Below are positions 17,164 through 25,800 of a stretch of 64,000 bases of DNA, in pieces. Source of the stretch: Bog-473 sp963763575 (GTDB lineage: Bacteria; Actinomycetota; Acidimicrobiia; Acidimicrobiales; RAAP-2). Position 1 is the first letter of the stretch. Every line of letters begins with the position of its first letter. The notes under the pieces were generated by a model. That model was not told the DNA's origin. It made no database searches and saw only the letters and a program-made list of their open reading frames with translations. The stretch is from positions 186,001 to 250,000 of the forward strand of contig CAVXPD010000019.1 of the NCBI GenBank assembly GCA_963763575.1, in the 5' to 3' direction. The position numbers were made by a program, and so were the translations under genes.

Positions 17164-17627
17164 CGCGGCCGCGGGTCCTGGCCTTCGCCATTGCCGTGGT
17201 CGTCGTGGTGGCCGACAGGATCACCACGACGCTGGCCGTGGACCACGTGCACGGGGTGACGCACCTCTGGGGTCCGCTCGGCCTGGCCCTGACGTTCAAT
17301 TCGGGTTTCGCGTTCAGCCTCTTCAGCGGCCGGGCCACCGCCGTCACCGTGCTGCTCTGCATCGGCATCGTCGTCCTGGCCGTGGTCGTGGCCCAGGTCC
17401 GCACCGTGCCACTGGCCATCGGGGCAGGGCTGGTGCTCGGGGGGGCGCTGGGGAACCTCAGCGAGCGGATCGCCGGCGGGCACGGCGGCCAGGTACCCGA
17501 CTTCATCACGCTCGACTATTGGCCCACGTTCAACCTCGCTGACGCGTGCGTCACCGTCGGGGTCATCATCGTGGTGGTGGCCATGTTCTTCGGACGCAAC
17601 GAGGTGCGCCAGCGCGGGGCGGCGTGA
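17133..17627 (+). CDS. lspA: Lipoprotein signal peptidase LspA
   Basis: Aspartic protease in the membrane that removes signal peptides from prolipoproteins (signal peptidase II). The protein has about 164 residues and four hydrophobic segments. Family motifs: ADRITTTLAV near the N-terminus, NSGFAFS, LGGALGNLSERI with VPDFI, and FNLADACV containing the catalytic aspartate. The GTG at 17133 overlaps the upstream gene by 31 nt; no better start codon lies closer to the stop of that gene. It is coupled to the next gene by GTGA. Confidence 0.92.
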   Translation: MQERGPVPALTRPRVLAFAIAVVVVVADRITTTLAVDHVHGVTHLWGPLGLALTFNSGFAFSLFSGRATAVTVLLCIGIVVLAVVVAQVRTVPLAIGAGLVLGGALGNLSERIAGGHGGQVPDFITLDYWPTFNLADACVTVGVIIVVVAMFFGRNEVRQRGAA

Positions 17628-18613
17628 GCGGTCCGGCGGACTCGGGGGGCGACGGTGTGCCGCCGGGGGAGACCATCAGCGCCGAGGTGCCTGCGCTCTT
17701 GGCGGGCGTGCGGGTCGACCGGGGCGTCGCCATGGTCGCCGGTGTCTCGCGCGCTGCGGCGACGACGTTGATCGCGGATGGCCGGGTGCTCGTCGACGGC
17801 ACGGCGGTTACGGCGGGGCGCGCCGTCCTGAGGGAGGGCGCGTCCTTGACGGTGCACCTGCCGGCCCCCGGCCCCGGGGCCCCGGCGGCCGAGCCTGGGG
17901 TGCGGTTCGCCGTGGTGCACGCCGACGATCTCGTGGCCGTGGTCGACAAGCCCGCCGGCCTCGTGGTGCACCCGGGGGCTGGCCACGACGAGGGGACGCT
18001 GGTGGGGGGCCTGCTGGCCCGCTTCCCGGATCTGGCCGATCTCGTCGCAGCCGGGGTGTGCCCACCGGACCGGCCGGGGATCGTGCATCGCCTCGACAAG
18101 GGCACCTCCGGTCTGTTGGCGGTGGCCCGGACCGAGGACGCCTATCGGGCGCTGGTGGAGCAGCTGGCCACGAGATCGATGGAGCGTCGGTATCTCGCCC
18201 TGGTCGTCGGCGAGGTGGCCGACGAGCGGGGTGAGATCGAGGCGCCGATCGGCCGGTCGGCCCGCACCCCGACAAAGATGACCGTGACCGCCGCCGGTCG
18301 TCCCTCCCGGACCTCCTATCGGGTGTTGGAGCGGCGCGGGAGGGGGACATCGGTGCCGACCACGCTTCTCGAGGTCTCGCTCCAGAGCGGGCGCACCCAT
18401 CAGATCCGTGTCCATATGGCGGCCATCGGGCACCCCGTCGTCGGTGACGCCCGCTATGGCACGCCCGAGCGGGACCTGGGCTCCGGGCGCTTCTTCCTCC
18501 ACGCCTACCGGCTCACCTTCGACCATCCGGGCTCCGGCGCGCGCGTCACGTTCAGCTCGGAGCTGCCGGACGATCTAGCCAACTATCTGGGACTGGCTCG
18601 GCCGGGGAAATGA
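17624..18613 (+). CDS. rluD: RluD-type 23S rRNA pseudouridine synthase
   Basis: RluA/RluD-family enzyme of 329 residues. An N-terminal S4 RNA-binding domain (VRVDRGVAMVAGVSRAAATTLIADGRVLVDG) precedes the catalytic domain with IVHRLDKGTSGLL, where D158 is the nucleophile, and the SGRTHQIRVHM block. Position right after lspA is widely conserved in bacteria. Exact uridine targets cannot be read from sequence. GTG start in a GTGA overlap. The stop codon is inside a terminator loop. Confidence 0.93.
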   Translation: MSGPADSGGDGVPPGETISAEVPALLAGVRVDRGVAMVAGVSRAAATTLIADGRVLVDGTAVTAGRAVLREGASLTVHLPAPGPGAPAAEPGVRFAVVHADDLVAVVDKPAGLVVHPGAGHDEGTLVGGLLARFPDLADLVAAGVCPPDRPGIVHRLDKGTSGLLAVARTEDAYRALVEQLATRSMERRYLALVVGEVADERGEIEAPIGRSARTPTKMTVTAAGRPSRTSYRVLERRGRGTSVPTTLLEVSLQSGRTHQIRVHMAAIGHPVVGDARYGTPERDLGSGRFFLHAYRLTFDHPGSGARVTFSSELPDDLANYLGLARPGK

Positions 18614-18621
18614 CCCCGGCC
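18600..18621. terminator. Bidirectional hairpin between rluD and the sigma factor gene
   Basis: GGCCGGGG-AAATGA-CCCCGGCC is a perfect 8-bp stem with a 6-nt loop holding the rluD stop codon. It lies between two convergent genes and can form on both strands. There is no T-tract, as often in GC-rich actinobacteria. Confidence 0.65.
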
Positions 18622-18632
18622 AACGGAGCAGG

Positions 18633-19469
18633 TCAGGCGGCCTCGTGGACGCCGAGAACGTCGGGGTCGCCGGAGAGGGCCGCCAGCGCCTCTTCCTCGG
18701 CCCGCCGGACCCGCCGTACCCCGACGCCGAGGCGCTCAGCCGTCGACTGCAGGGATGCGGGAGAGTCACCGTCGAAGCCGAAGCGGAGCCGCAGCACGTC
18801 GCGTTGCAACCCGGGGAGGCGCTCGACGGCGTCGCGCACCTCGTCATAGACCATCGTCTGCTCCACGTCGCCGGCGAAGTCAGAGTCGTCCGGGGCGACC
18901 AGTTCCCCGAGCGTCGTCGACGACTCGAGGGCGGCGGGCTGGTCGAGCGACGCGGTCACCCGCGCCACGTCCTCGAGCGATTCCCGCTCGTCGGCGGTCA
19001 TGCCAGTGGCGTCGTCGAGCTCTTCCTCGGTCGGGGCCCGGCCCAGGGTGCTCGCCAGCTCCGCCTTCGTCAGCTCCAGGCGCTGAATCTGCTCTCCCAC
19101 CTCGAGGGGAATGCGGATCGTGCGGCCATGCTGCTGCACGGCGCGCTGGAGGGCCTGGCGAATCCACCAGGTGGCGTAGGTAGAGAAACGGAAGCCGCGC
19201 TCCCAGTCGAACTTGTCGACGGCGCGCATCAGGCCGAAGGTGCCCTCTTGGACCAGGTCAGCCATGTCGACGCCCCGGTCCTGGTAGCGGCGGGCCCAGT
19301 GCACCACCAACCGGAGGTTGGCGGCGATCATCTGCTTGCGCGCAGCCTCGTCGCCCGCCATCACCCGCTTGGCCAGCTCTACCTGCTGCTCGTGATCGGG
19401 CATGGGGAACTGGTCGAGGTCACGCAACATCAAACCCAATGTGTCCGACGTGCTCACCGCGCTCTTCAT
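18633..19469 (-). CDS. Sigma-70 family RNA polymerase sigma factor (group 2-like)
   Basis: Protein of 278 residues with regions 1.2 to 4 of a primary-like sigma factor. Region 2 reads ANLRLVVHWARRYQDRGVDMADLVQEGTFGLMRAVDKFDWERGFRFSTYATWWIRQALQRAV, which includes the core-binding and -10-binding helices. Region 3 (EVGEQIQRLELTKAELAS) and region 4 (LPGLQRDVLRLRFGFDGDS... with a helix-turn-helix AERLGVGVRRVRRAEEEAL) follow. It lacks the long acidic N-terminus of principal sigma factors, so it is probably a stress or stationary-phase paralogue. GGAG precedes the ATG. It is divergent from the phosphatase gene. Confidence 0.92.
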   Translation of the reverse strand: MKSAVSTSDTLGLMLRDLDQFPMPDHEQQVELAKRVMAGDEAARKQMIAANLRLVVHWARRYQDRGVDMADLVQEGTFGLMRAVDKFDWERGFRFSTYATWWIRQALQRAVQQHGRTIRIPLEVGEQIQRLELTKAELASTLGRAPTEEELDDATGMTADERESLEDVARVTASLDQPAALESSTTLGELVAPDDSDFAGDVEQTMVYDEVRDAVERLPGLQRDVLRLRFGFDGDSPASLQSTAERLGVGVRRVRRAEEEALAALSGDPDVLGVHEAA

Positions 19470-19612
19470 CTTTGCTCCAGCCGTTTTCGTTCACTCTCCT
19501 CGTACCCGGAAAGTCCCGGGGGAACCTGCGCTGTACAACCATCCCAGGGGCTCAATCATTCCAGCGGGGTGTTCGGAGTTGCGTGAATTTCCTTGTCGTG
19601 GTGGTCTACGGC

Positions 19613-20227
19613 GTGGCCGTCCGGATGGTTCTGCTAAGGCACGGCCAAACCGAGTGGTCCCTCACAGGCCAACACACGGGCCGCACCGATATTCCACTCC
19701 TCGACCAGGGTCGGGCCCAGGCCAAAGGGGCAGGTGAGCTGGTGCGGGCCCTCGGGTTCACCGCTCCCGCACTGGTCCTCACCAGCCCTCTCGGCCGGGC
19801 AGCGGAGACCTGTGCCCTGGCGGGCTTCAGCTGCGAACCAGACCCGGACCTCATGGAGTGGGACTACGGCGACTACGAGGGCCTGACCACGGCCGAAATC
19901 CGAGAGGCCAGCCCTGGGTGGGACCTCTGGGTGGACGGCGTCCCCGGAGGCGAGCGGGTCTCCGACGTCGGGTTGCGGGCCGACCGGGTCGTCGAACGTG
20001 CACGGGAGCGGGACGGCGCCACGCTGTGCGTGGCCCATGGGCACCTCCTCCGGGTCCTGGCGGCCCGCTGGCTCGGGCTGCCGCCCGTCGCTGGGCGTCT
20101 CTTCGCCCTGTTTCCTGGTGGGGTCTGCGTCCTCGCCGAGGAGCGTGGGACGCCGGTTATCGAGCAATGGAACCGAACGCCCGACCGTGAGAACCTGGCG
20201 TCGCGCGACCCCGAGCGGGACGAATGA
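19613..20227 (+). CDS. Histidine phosphatase family protein (phosphoglycerate mutase-like)
   Basis: Branch 1 histidine phosphatase of about 204 residues. The catalytic RHG motif is in MVLLRHGQTEWSLTGQHTGRTD, the SPLGRAAETC segment carries the second arginine, the acid donor is in MEWDYGDYEG, and the second histidine is in CVAHGHLLRVLAARW. Substrate is not predictable; related proteins act on sugar phosphates, nucleotides or cofactor intermediates. Start could be GTG 19613 or ATG 19625. It converges on the Rrf2 gene. Confidence 0.88.
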   Translation: MAVRMVLLRHGQTEWSLTGQHTGRTDIPLLDQGRAQAKGAGELVRALGFTAPALVLTSPLGRAAETCALAGFSCEPDPDLMEWDYGDYEGLTTAEIREASPGWDLWVDGVPGGERVSDVGLRADRVVERARERDGATLCVAHGHLLRVLAARWLGLPPVAGRLFALFPGGVCVLAEERGTPVIEQWNRTPDRENLASRDPERDE

Positions 20228-20257
20228 GTTAGCCGCGACGGTTCGGCCAAGCCCCGG

Positions 20258-20692
20258 TCAGACGCCGGCGGTCACGTTCCCCCGGGCCCGGTCGACCATG
20301 TCCGCCAAGCTGTAGGACTGCAGATAGATGCGGATGGTCTCACCCACGTCCGCCCACACAGCGAGCAGCACGCATTGACCCTCGTGGTTGCAGGCGCCGT
20401 TGGCATGGGGCTCGCCGAAGTCTCCGGCGGCGATCGGACCGTCGACTGCGGAGACGATCTGGGCCAGCGAAATCTCCTCCGGCGGCCGGGCCAGGACGTA
20501 GCCCCCGCCGACGCCGCGCTTGGACCGCACGAGCCCGGCGCCTTTGAGCGCGAGCAAGATCTGCTCGAGATACGGCTGAGGGAGCGCCGTCCTCTCGGCG
20601 ATGTCCCGCACCGAGGTCGGGGTCTCGGCGCCGTGGAGAGCCAGCGAAAGGAGCGCCCTGCAGGCGTAGTCACCTCGTGTTGAGACTCTCAC
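20258..20692 (-). CDS. Rrf2 family transcriptional regulator
   Basis: Winged-helix regulator of 144 residues beginning VRVSTRGDYACRALL, the classic Rrf2 start. The DNA-binding helices are followed by the wing SKRGVGGGYVLARP. IscR/NsrR-type members ligate a [2Fe-2S] or [4Fe-4S] cluster through three cysteines. Here only C101 and C107 remain (C-x5-C); the position of the first ligand holds proline. So cluster binding is doubtful or uses other residues. The GTG start at 20692 is supported by a TAGGAT box 8 nt upstream. Confidence 0.9.
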   Translation of the reverse strand: MRVSTRGDYACRALLSLALHGAETPTSVRDIAERTALPQPYLEQILLALKGAGLVRSKRGVGGGYVLARPPEEISLAQIVSAVDGPIAAGDFGEPHANGACNHEGQCVLLAVWADVGETIRIYLQSYSLADMVDRARGNVTAGV

Positions 20693-20700
20693 GACATTCA

Positions 20701-20706
20701 ATCCTA
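20701..20706 (-). promoter_or_regulatory. -10 box of the Rrf2 gene (leaderless type)
   Basis: On the minus strand TAGGAT ends 8 nt before the GTG start of the Rrf2 gene, with no ribosome site between. It lies about 37 bp from the oppositely oriented box of the phosphodiesterase gene. Confidence 0.5.
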
Positions 20707-20742
20707 CCGGCCCTTCCACCGCTGAAGGGGGTGCCGGGGTCG

Positions 20743-20748
20743 TAGGGT
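20743..20748 (+). promoter_or_regulatory. -10 box of the AlkP-fold phosphodiesterase gene (leaderless type)
   Basis: TAGGGT ends 8 nt before the GTG at 20757 and no Shine-Dalgarno sequence is present. Confidence 0.45.
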
Positions 20749-20756
20749 GGGCCTCC

Positions 20757-21935
20757 GTGAGCGACGGCGCGGCAATCAGGGAGGTTGCGGCCGAGTCCGA
20801 TGCGGCCACGGAGGGTGCGCCAACGCTCCTCCTCCCCGACTGGGAGGGGCCCTCCCTGCACAAGGTCGTGCCGTCGCTGCTGGGCCAGTTGGCCCAACCG
20901 GGCACTGCGCTCCCGCCTTGGATCCCCGCCCTGGTCGCCGAGGCGAGGCAGATCGTGCTACTCGTCGTCGACGGACTCGGGGCCGAGCAGCTGAAGGAGC
21001 GAAGCGACCTGGCCCCCATGCTCTCGTCGGGGTGGGGCGGCTCAATCACCACCGTGGCACCGAGCACGACGGCCTGCGCGTTGACCACGCTGGTCACCGG
21101 CAAGGTGCCGGCGGAACACGGAGTCGTGGGCTACCGGCTCGCCCTCGACGGCGACGTCATGAACGTCCTGCAGTGGTCCGTGCGGGGTGTCGACGTCCGC
21201 ATGCGAGTGCCCGCCCACGTGTTCCAACCATTTCCGAGCTTCCCCGGTGCGACCGGGATGGTGCCGGTGGTGACCCGTTACGACTACGGACCCACGGGGT
21301 TCACCGCGGCCCATCTCGGCCGCGTCGAACTCCACCGCTGGAACACGGCGGCAGGTCTCGTCACGAAGGTGCGCCAGTTGGCCGCCTCGGGCGCGCCCTT
21401 CGTGTACGCCTACTACGAGGGGATCGACCGCGTGGCACACGCGGAGGGGCTCGGTGAGTACTACGACGACGAACTGCGCGCAGCCGACCGTCTGGTCGCC
21501 GACGTCCTCGACGCGCTGCCCGCCGGGGCGGTCCTGGTTGTGACGGCGGACCACGGGCAGGTGGAGGTGGGGAGCTCGGTGGAAGTTTTCGGGCCGGAAA
21601 TAATGGGGGACGTCTCCCTCATCAGCGGTGAGGGTCGGTTTCGCTGGTTGCACGCCCGTCCGGGCGCCGAAGGGTCACTTCTCGACGCGGCCATCGAGCG
21701 GCACGGCGATGTGGCGTGGGTGCGCACCAGGGATCAGATCATCGAGGACGGCTGGCTCGGTGGGGTGCCGTCCGCCACCATCGCGGCCCGGCTTGGGGAC
21801 GTGGCCCTCGTCCCGCACGCTCCCATAGCGTTCCTCGACCCGGCGGACACCGGTGAGCTCCGCTTGAGAGCCCGTCACGGGTCGCTCACCCCGGCCGAGA
21901 TGCTGGTCCCGTTGCGCGCGTGGCAGGCTGGGTGA
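20757..21935 (+). CDS. Alkaline phosphatase-superfamily phosphodiesterase / nucleotide pyrophosphatase
   Basis: Protein of 392 residues of the type I phosphodiesterase/nucleotide pyrophosphatase fold. Metal ligands and nucleophile are recognisable: VLLVVDGLGAEQL (first aspartate), APSTTACALTTLVTGKVPAEHG (threonine nucleophile), GIDRVAH (Asp and His), VTADHGQVEV (Asp-His) and RHGSLTPAEMLVPL (last His). No signal peptide is seen, so it is probably cytoplasmic. The natural substrate is unknown. It is divergent from the Rrf2 gene and followed 57 nt later by bpa. Confidence 0.87.
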   Translation: MSDGAAIREVAAESDAATEGAPTLLLPDWEGPSLHKVVPSLLGQLAQPGTALPPWIPALVAEARQIVLLVVDGLGAEQLKERSDLAPMLSSGWGGSITTVAPSTTACALTTLVTGKVPAEHGVVGYRLALDGDVMNVLQWSVRGVDVRMRVPAHVFQPFPSFPGATGMVPVVTRYDYGPTGFTAAHLGRVELHRWNTAAGLVTKVRQLAASGAPFVYAYYEGIDRVAHAEGLGEYYDDELRAADRLVADVLDALPAGAVLVVTADHGQVEVGSSVEVFGPEIMGDVSLISGEGRFRWLHARPGAEGSLLDAAIERHGDVAWVRTRDQIIEDGWLGGVPSATIAARLGDVALVPHAPIAFLDPADTGELRLRARHGSLTPAEMLVPLRAWQAG

Positions 21936-21992
21936 CCCCGGAACGGCTGGTGGCACCACGGGGCGGAAGGACGCGGACGCGAGGGTGCGCCT

Positions 21993-22595
21993 GTGGTGAG
22001 CCCAGTCCTCGCAGATACGGAGGCCCGGATGAGCCCAGGCCTCGCAGGTACGGAAAGCGGGAAAAGTGACGTGACCAACGATGCGACAGCCAGCGAGATG
22101 CCAGGCGCCGGCCCAGCCGCCATCGCACCCGACGAGGTCCTTGGCGGCCCAGGTGGTGAGGCCGGCGCTGCGGGAGCAGACGGAGACGACAGGCCGAAGA
22201 CCGAGGCCGTGAACGAGCCGGCCAAGGTCTTGCGCATCGGCTCGATGGTGAAGACCTTGCTCGACGAGGTGCGCGCCGCGCCGCTCGACGAGAAGAGCCG
22301 CGTGCGTCTGCGCGAGATCTACGAGCAGTCGATCCGCGACCTGGCGGAGGGCCTGTCACCGGATCTGGTGGCGGAGCTCGAGTCGCTCGCGCTGCCCTTC
22401 GACTCAGAGACGCCCAGCGATGCGGAGCTGCGTATCGCCCAGGCACAGCTCGTCGGATGGCTCGAGGGACTGTTCCATGGGATCCAGGCGACGCTGATGT
22501 CTCAGCAGATGGCGGCGCGGGCCCAGCTGGACGAGATGCGCCAGCGCGGGCTGCCCTCGGCGGGCGAGACGGGCCGGACCGGGGCCTATCTCTGA
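21993..22595 (+). CDS. bpa: Bacterial proteasome activator Bpa (PafE)
   Basis: ATP-independent activator forming a dodecameric ring on the 20S proteasome. The core from PAKVLRIGSMVKTLLDEVRAAPLDE through LPFDSETPSDAELRIAQAQLVGWLEGLFHGIQATLMSQQMAARAQL closely matches my memory of mycobacterial Bpa. The C-terminus, which docks into proteasome pockets, ends GAYL rather than the GQYL known from Mycobacterium. The first 70 residues are a low-complexity acidic/Gly/Ala tail. The start is ambiguous: GTG 21993/21996, ATG 22029 and GTG 22071 are in frame, and the first ones lie in a 33-bp duplication. It implies that the organism has a proteasome. Confidence 0.9.
   Translation: MVSPVLADTEARMSPGLAGTESGKSDVTNDATASEMPGAGPAAIAPDEVLGGPGGEAGAAGADGDDRPKTEAVNEPAKVLRIGSMVKTLLDEVRAAPLDEKSRVRLREIYEQSIRDLAEGLSPDLVAELESLALPFDSETPSDAELRIAQAQLVGWLEGLFHGIQATLMSQQMAARAQLDEMRQRGLPSAGETGRTGAYL
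21997..22054 (+). repeat. 33-bp tandem duplication at the bpa start
   Basis: A 25-bp segment, TGAGCCCAG(T/G)CCTCGCAG then (A/G)TACGGA, occurs at 21997 and again at 22030 with two mismatches, a 33-bp period. It is a whole number of codons and duplicates the start region (VSPVLADTEAR then MSPGLAGTESG), giving two candidate start codons. Confidence 0.75.
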
Positions 22596-22606
22596 GCTCA
22601 GCGCCC

Positions 22607-22621
22607 GGGGGATTCGCCCCC
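22607..22621 (+). terminator. Hairpin downstream of bpa
   Basis: GGGGG-ATTCG-CCCCC begins 12 nt after the bpa stop. It is a short but all-GC stem without a T-tract, in the 208-nt gap before dnaE. Confidence 0.45.
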
Positions 22622-22737
22622 ACGTTCCGAGTCGCCGCCCTCCACCCTCCGACGTGCTTTTTCACCTCCGGACGAGCAGCGGCAGAACCCCGAACAAGGT
22701 GGGAGGTGCACTCGACATGTGTGTCCCTACCGCTGGC

Positions 22738-22775
22738 TAGATTGCGGAGCCCCGGGGGAGGAATGACACCGGTGT
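22738..22775 (+). promoter_or_regulatory. Putative dnaE promoter region and palindrome
   Basis: TAGATT at 22738-22743 is a plausible -10 box. Downstream, ACACCGGTGT (22766-22775) is a perfect 10-bp palindrome 28 nt before the dnaE start and could be an operator. A GGGGGAGGA directly against ATG 22763 opens only a four-codon frame and is probably accidental. Confidence 0.35.
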
Positions 22776-22803
22776 AAGTTTGGACGTGGCGAAAGGAGGG
22801 CCG

Positions 22804-25800
22804 GTGTCGGAGCGGTCGTTTACGCATCTGCACACGCACACCGAGTTCTCCATGCTCGACGGGGCGGCCCGTGTCGGGGATCTCGTCGCGGCCGCGGCGG
22901 CGGATGGGCAACCAGCCCTCGGAATCACGGACCACGGGAACATGTACGGGGTCCTCGACTTCTACAAGGCGTGCCGGGATCAGGGGATCGTCCCGATCAT
23001 CGGCACGGAGGCCTACATGGCCGGAGAGTCGCGCCACGAACGGCCGGTTCGACGGGGACGGGTCGACGACACCGGCGGCGACGTGGAAGGCGGGCAGAAG
23101 CTCTATTACCACCTCACCCTGCTGGCCGAGACGGTTGCGGGCTACCGCAACCTCATGAAGCTGTCGTCGGCCGCCTATTTCGAGGGGTACTACTACAAGC
23201 CTCGGTTGGACTGGGAGCTCCTCGAGCGCCACCACAGCGGGTTGATCGCGACGACTGGCTGCCTCGGTGGTGTCGTGCTCCAGGCGCTGCTCTCGGGCAA
23301 TGCAGAGGAGGCGGAGCGCCGGGCGGCGCGCCTTCAGGACATCTTCGGCCGGGACAACCTCTTCGTCGAGCTACAGGACCACGGCCTGGCGGACCAACAC
23401 CGGACGAACCCGCAACTGATGGAGATCGCCCGGCGGCTGAACGCACCACTGCTGGCGACGAACGACAGCCATTACACCCACAGAGAAGACGCCGTGGCCC
23501 ACGACGCGCTGCTGTGCGTCCAGACGGGTGCACTGCTCTCCGACGCCAACCGCTTCAAGTTCGAAGGCACAGAGCACTACCTCAAGACCGCGGCCGAGAT
23601 GAGGCACCTCTTCGGTGACATCCCCGAGGCGTGCGACAACACGCTGCTCATCGCCGAGCGCGCGGACGTCCAGATCGAGCTGGGCAAGCCGAGCCTCCCC
23701 GAGTTTCCCGTGCCGGAACACTTCGAGGGGGAGACCTACGAGGAGCGGGGGCAGTCCTACCTGCGTCACCTCGCCTTCGAGGGGGCGAAGCAGCGCTACG
23801 GCGACCCGGTGCCGACCGAGGTCGTGGAGCGCCTTGACTTCGAGCTGCGGGTGATCGGGGACATGGGCTTCCCCGCCTATTTCCTCGTGGTGTGGGACCT
23901 GATCCGTTTCGCCCGGGAAAACGGCATCCGCGTGGGCCCCGGCCGGGGTTCGGCGGCGGGTTGCTGCGTGGCCTACTGCCTGCGCATCGTGGACCTCGAT
24001 CCCATCCGCTACGACCTCCTCTTCGAACGCTTCTTGAACCCGGGCCGCAAACAGATGCCTGACATCGACATGGACTTCGACGAGCGCTACCGGGCGGACG
24101 TCATGCGCTATGCGGCGGAGAAATACGGCAGCGACCGGGTCGCGCAGGTGATCACGTTCTCGACGATCAAGGCGCGAGCGGCCGTACGGGACGCAGCCCG
24201 AGTGCTGGGCAAGCCCTATGCGGTCGGCGATCGCATCGCCAAGGCCATGCCCCCGCTCATCATGGGACGCGACACCCCGCTGCGGGCGTGCCTGCAGAAG
24301 ACCGAGGGGCACGAGGACGGCTACGCGTCGGCCGGCGAGCTGCGGACGATGCACGAGGCCGACCCCGAAGCCAAGGAAGTCATCGACGTCGCGCTCGGCC
24401 TCGAGGGACTGCGGCGCCAGGACGGCATCCACGCGGCAGCGGTGGTGATCTCCCGCGACCCGTTGACCGACTATCTGCCGATCCAGCGCAAGCCCGACGC
24501 GGGCGGGGATCCCGAGGACGCGCCCATCGTCACTCAGTACGAAATGCACGGCGTCGAGGACCTCGGGCTGTTGAAGATGGACTTCCTCGGGCTGCGGAAC
24601 CTCTCGGTGATCGAACGGAGCCTGGACCTTGTCCAAGAGGCCACTGGACAGCGCCCGGACATCGACAACATCTCCCTCGAAGACGAGGAGACGCTGGCCA
24701 TGTTGCGGCGGGCGGACTCGATCGGCGTCTTCCAACTCGAAGGCGCCGCCATGCGACAGACGCTGCGCTCTCTGGCTCCCACGTCCTTCGACGACGTGGC
24801 CGCCCTGGTGGCGCTGTACCGGCCGGGCCCCATGGCGGCCAATATGCATCGCGACTTCCCGGAGCTGAAGAACGGCCGCAAGGAGCTCACGTACCTCCAC
24901 CCCGACATCGAGCCCATCCTGAAGGACACCTACGGGCTCATGCTGTACCAAGAGTCGGTCATGCGAGTCGCGCAGAAGTTCGCCGGCTACTCCCTCGAGG
25001 AGGCCGACAACCTCCGCAAGGCATGCGGAAAGAAGATCCGCGCCCTGATCGCCGCCGAGCGCGAGAAGTTCATCGCCGGCTGCGTCCAGCAGGGCTATGA
25101 CGAGGAGTTGGGCACCCAGTTGTTCGACATCATCGAGCCGTTCGCTGACTACGCCTTCAACAAGTCGCACTCCTACGGCTACGGACTCGTCGCTTACCAG
25201 ACGGCATGGCTCAAGGCCCACTATCCGGTCGAGTACATGTCCGCGCTGCTCACGTCAGTAAGGGACAACAAGGACAAGACAGCGGTCTACCTGGCTGAGT
25301 GCCGGGCCAGGGGGATCGAAGTGCTGGTGCCCGACGTCAACCGCTCGGTCGTCGAGTTCGCGCCCGATCGCAGCGGCGACCGCGACCACCCCGCGATCGT
25401 GTTCGGGTTGGCGGCGGTGCGCAACGTCGGCGAGGGCCTCGTGGAGCGGATCGTGGCGGAACGCAGCGCCAACGGTCCGTTCGTGGACATCTTCGACTTC
25501 TGCGCCCGGGTGGACCCGGTGGTGCTCAACAAACGAACCATGGAGTCGCTCGCCAAGGCCGGTGCGTTCGACTCGGTCGACCACCCCCGCCAGGGCCTGT
25601 GCCTCGTGCTCGACGCGATCGTCGACCGGACCCTGGAGCACCGGCGCGAGAAGGACCTGGGGATCACGACGCTCTTCTCGGTGTTCGACGAGGACGAGGC
25701 GGACCCGGGGTGGGGTGGGACGAAGGTCGACATCCCACAGGCCGAGTTCGACAAGGCGCAGCGCCTCGCCTTCGAGAAGGAGATGCTCGGCCTCTACGTG

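Noticed and set aside
22763..22777. Four-codon leader peptide ATG ACA CCG GTG TAA after GGGGGAGGA before dnaE
   Set aside because: The purine run touches the ATG with no spacing, and the peptide contains no regulatory codon run; it follows from the ACACCGGTGT palindrome.
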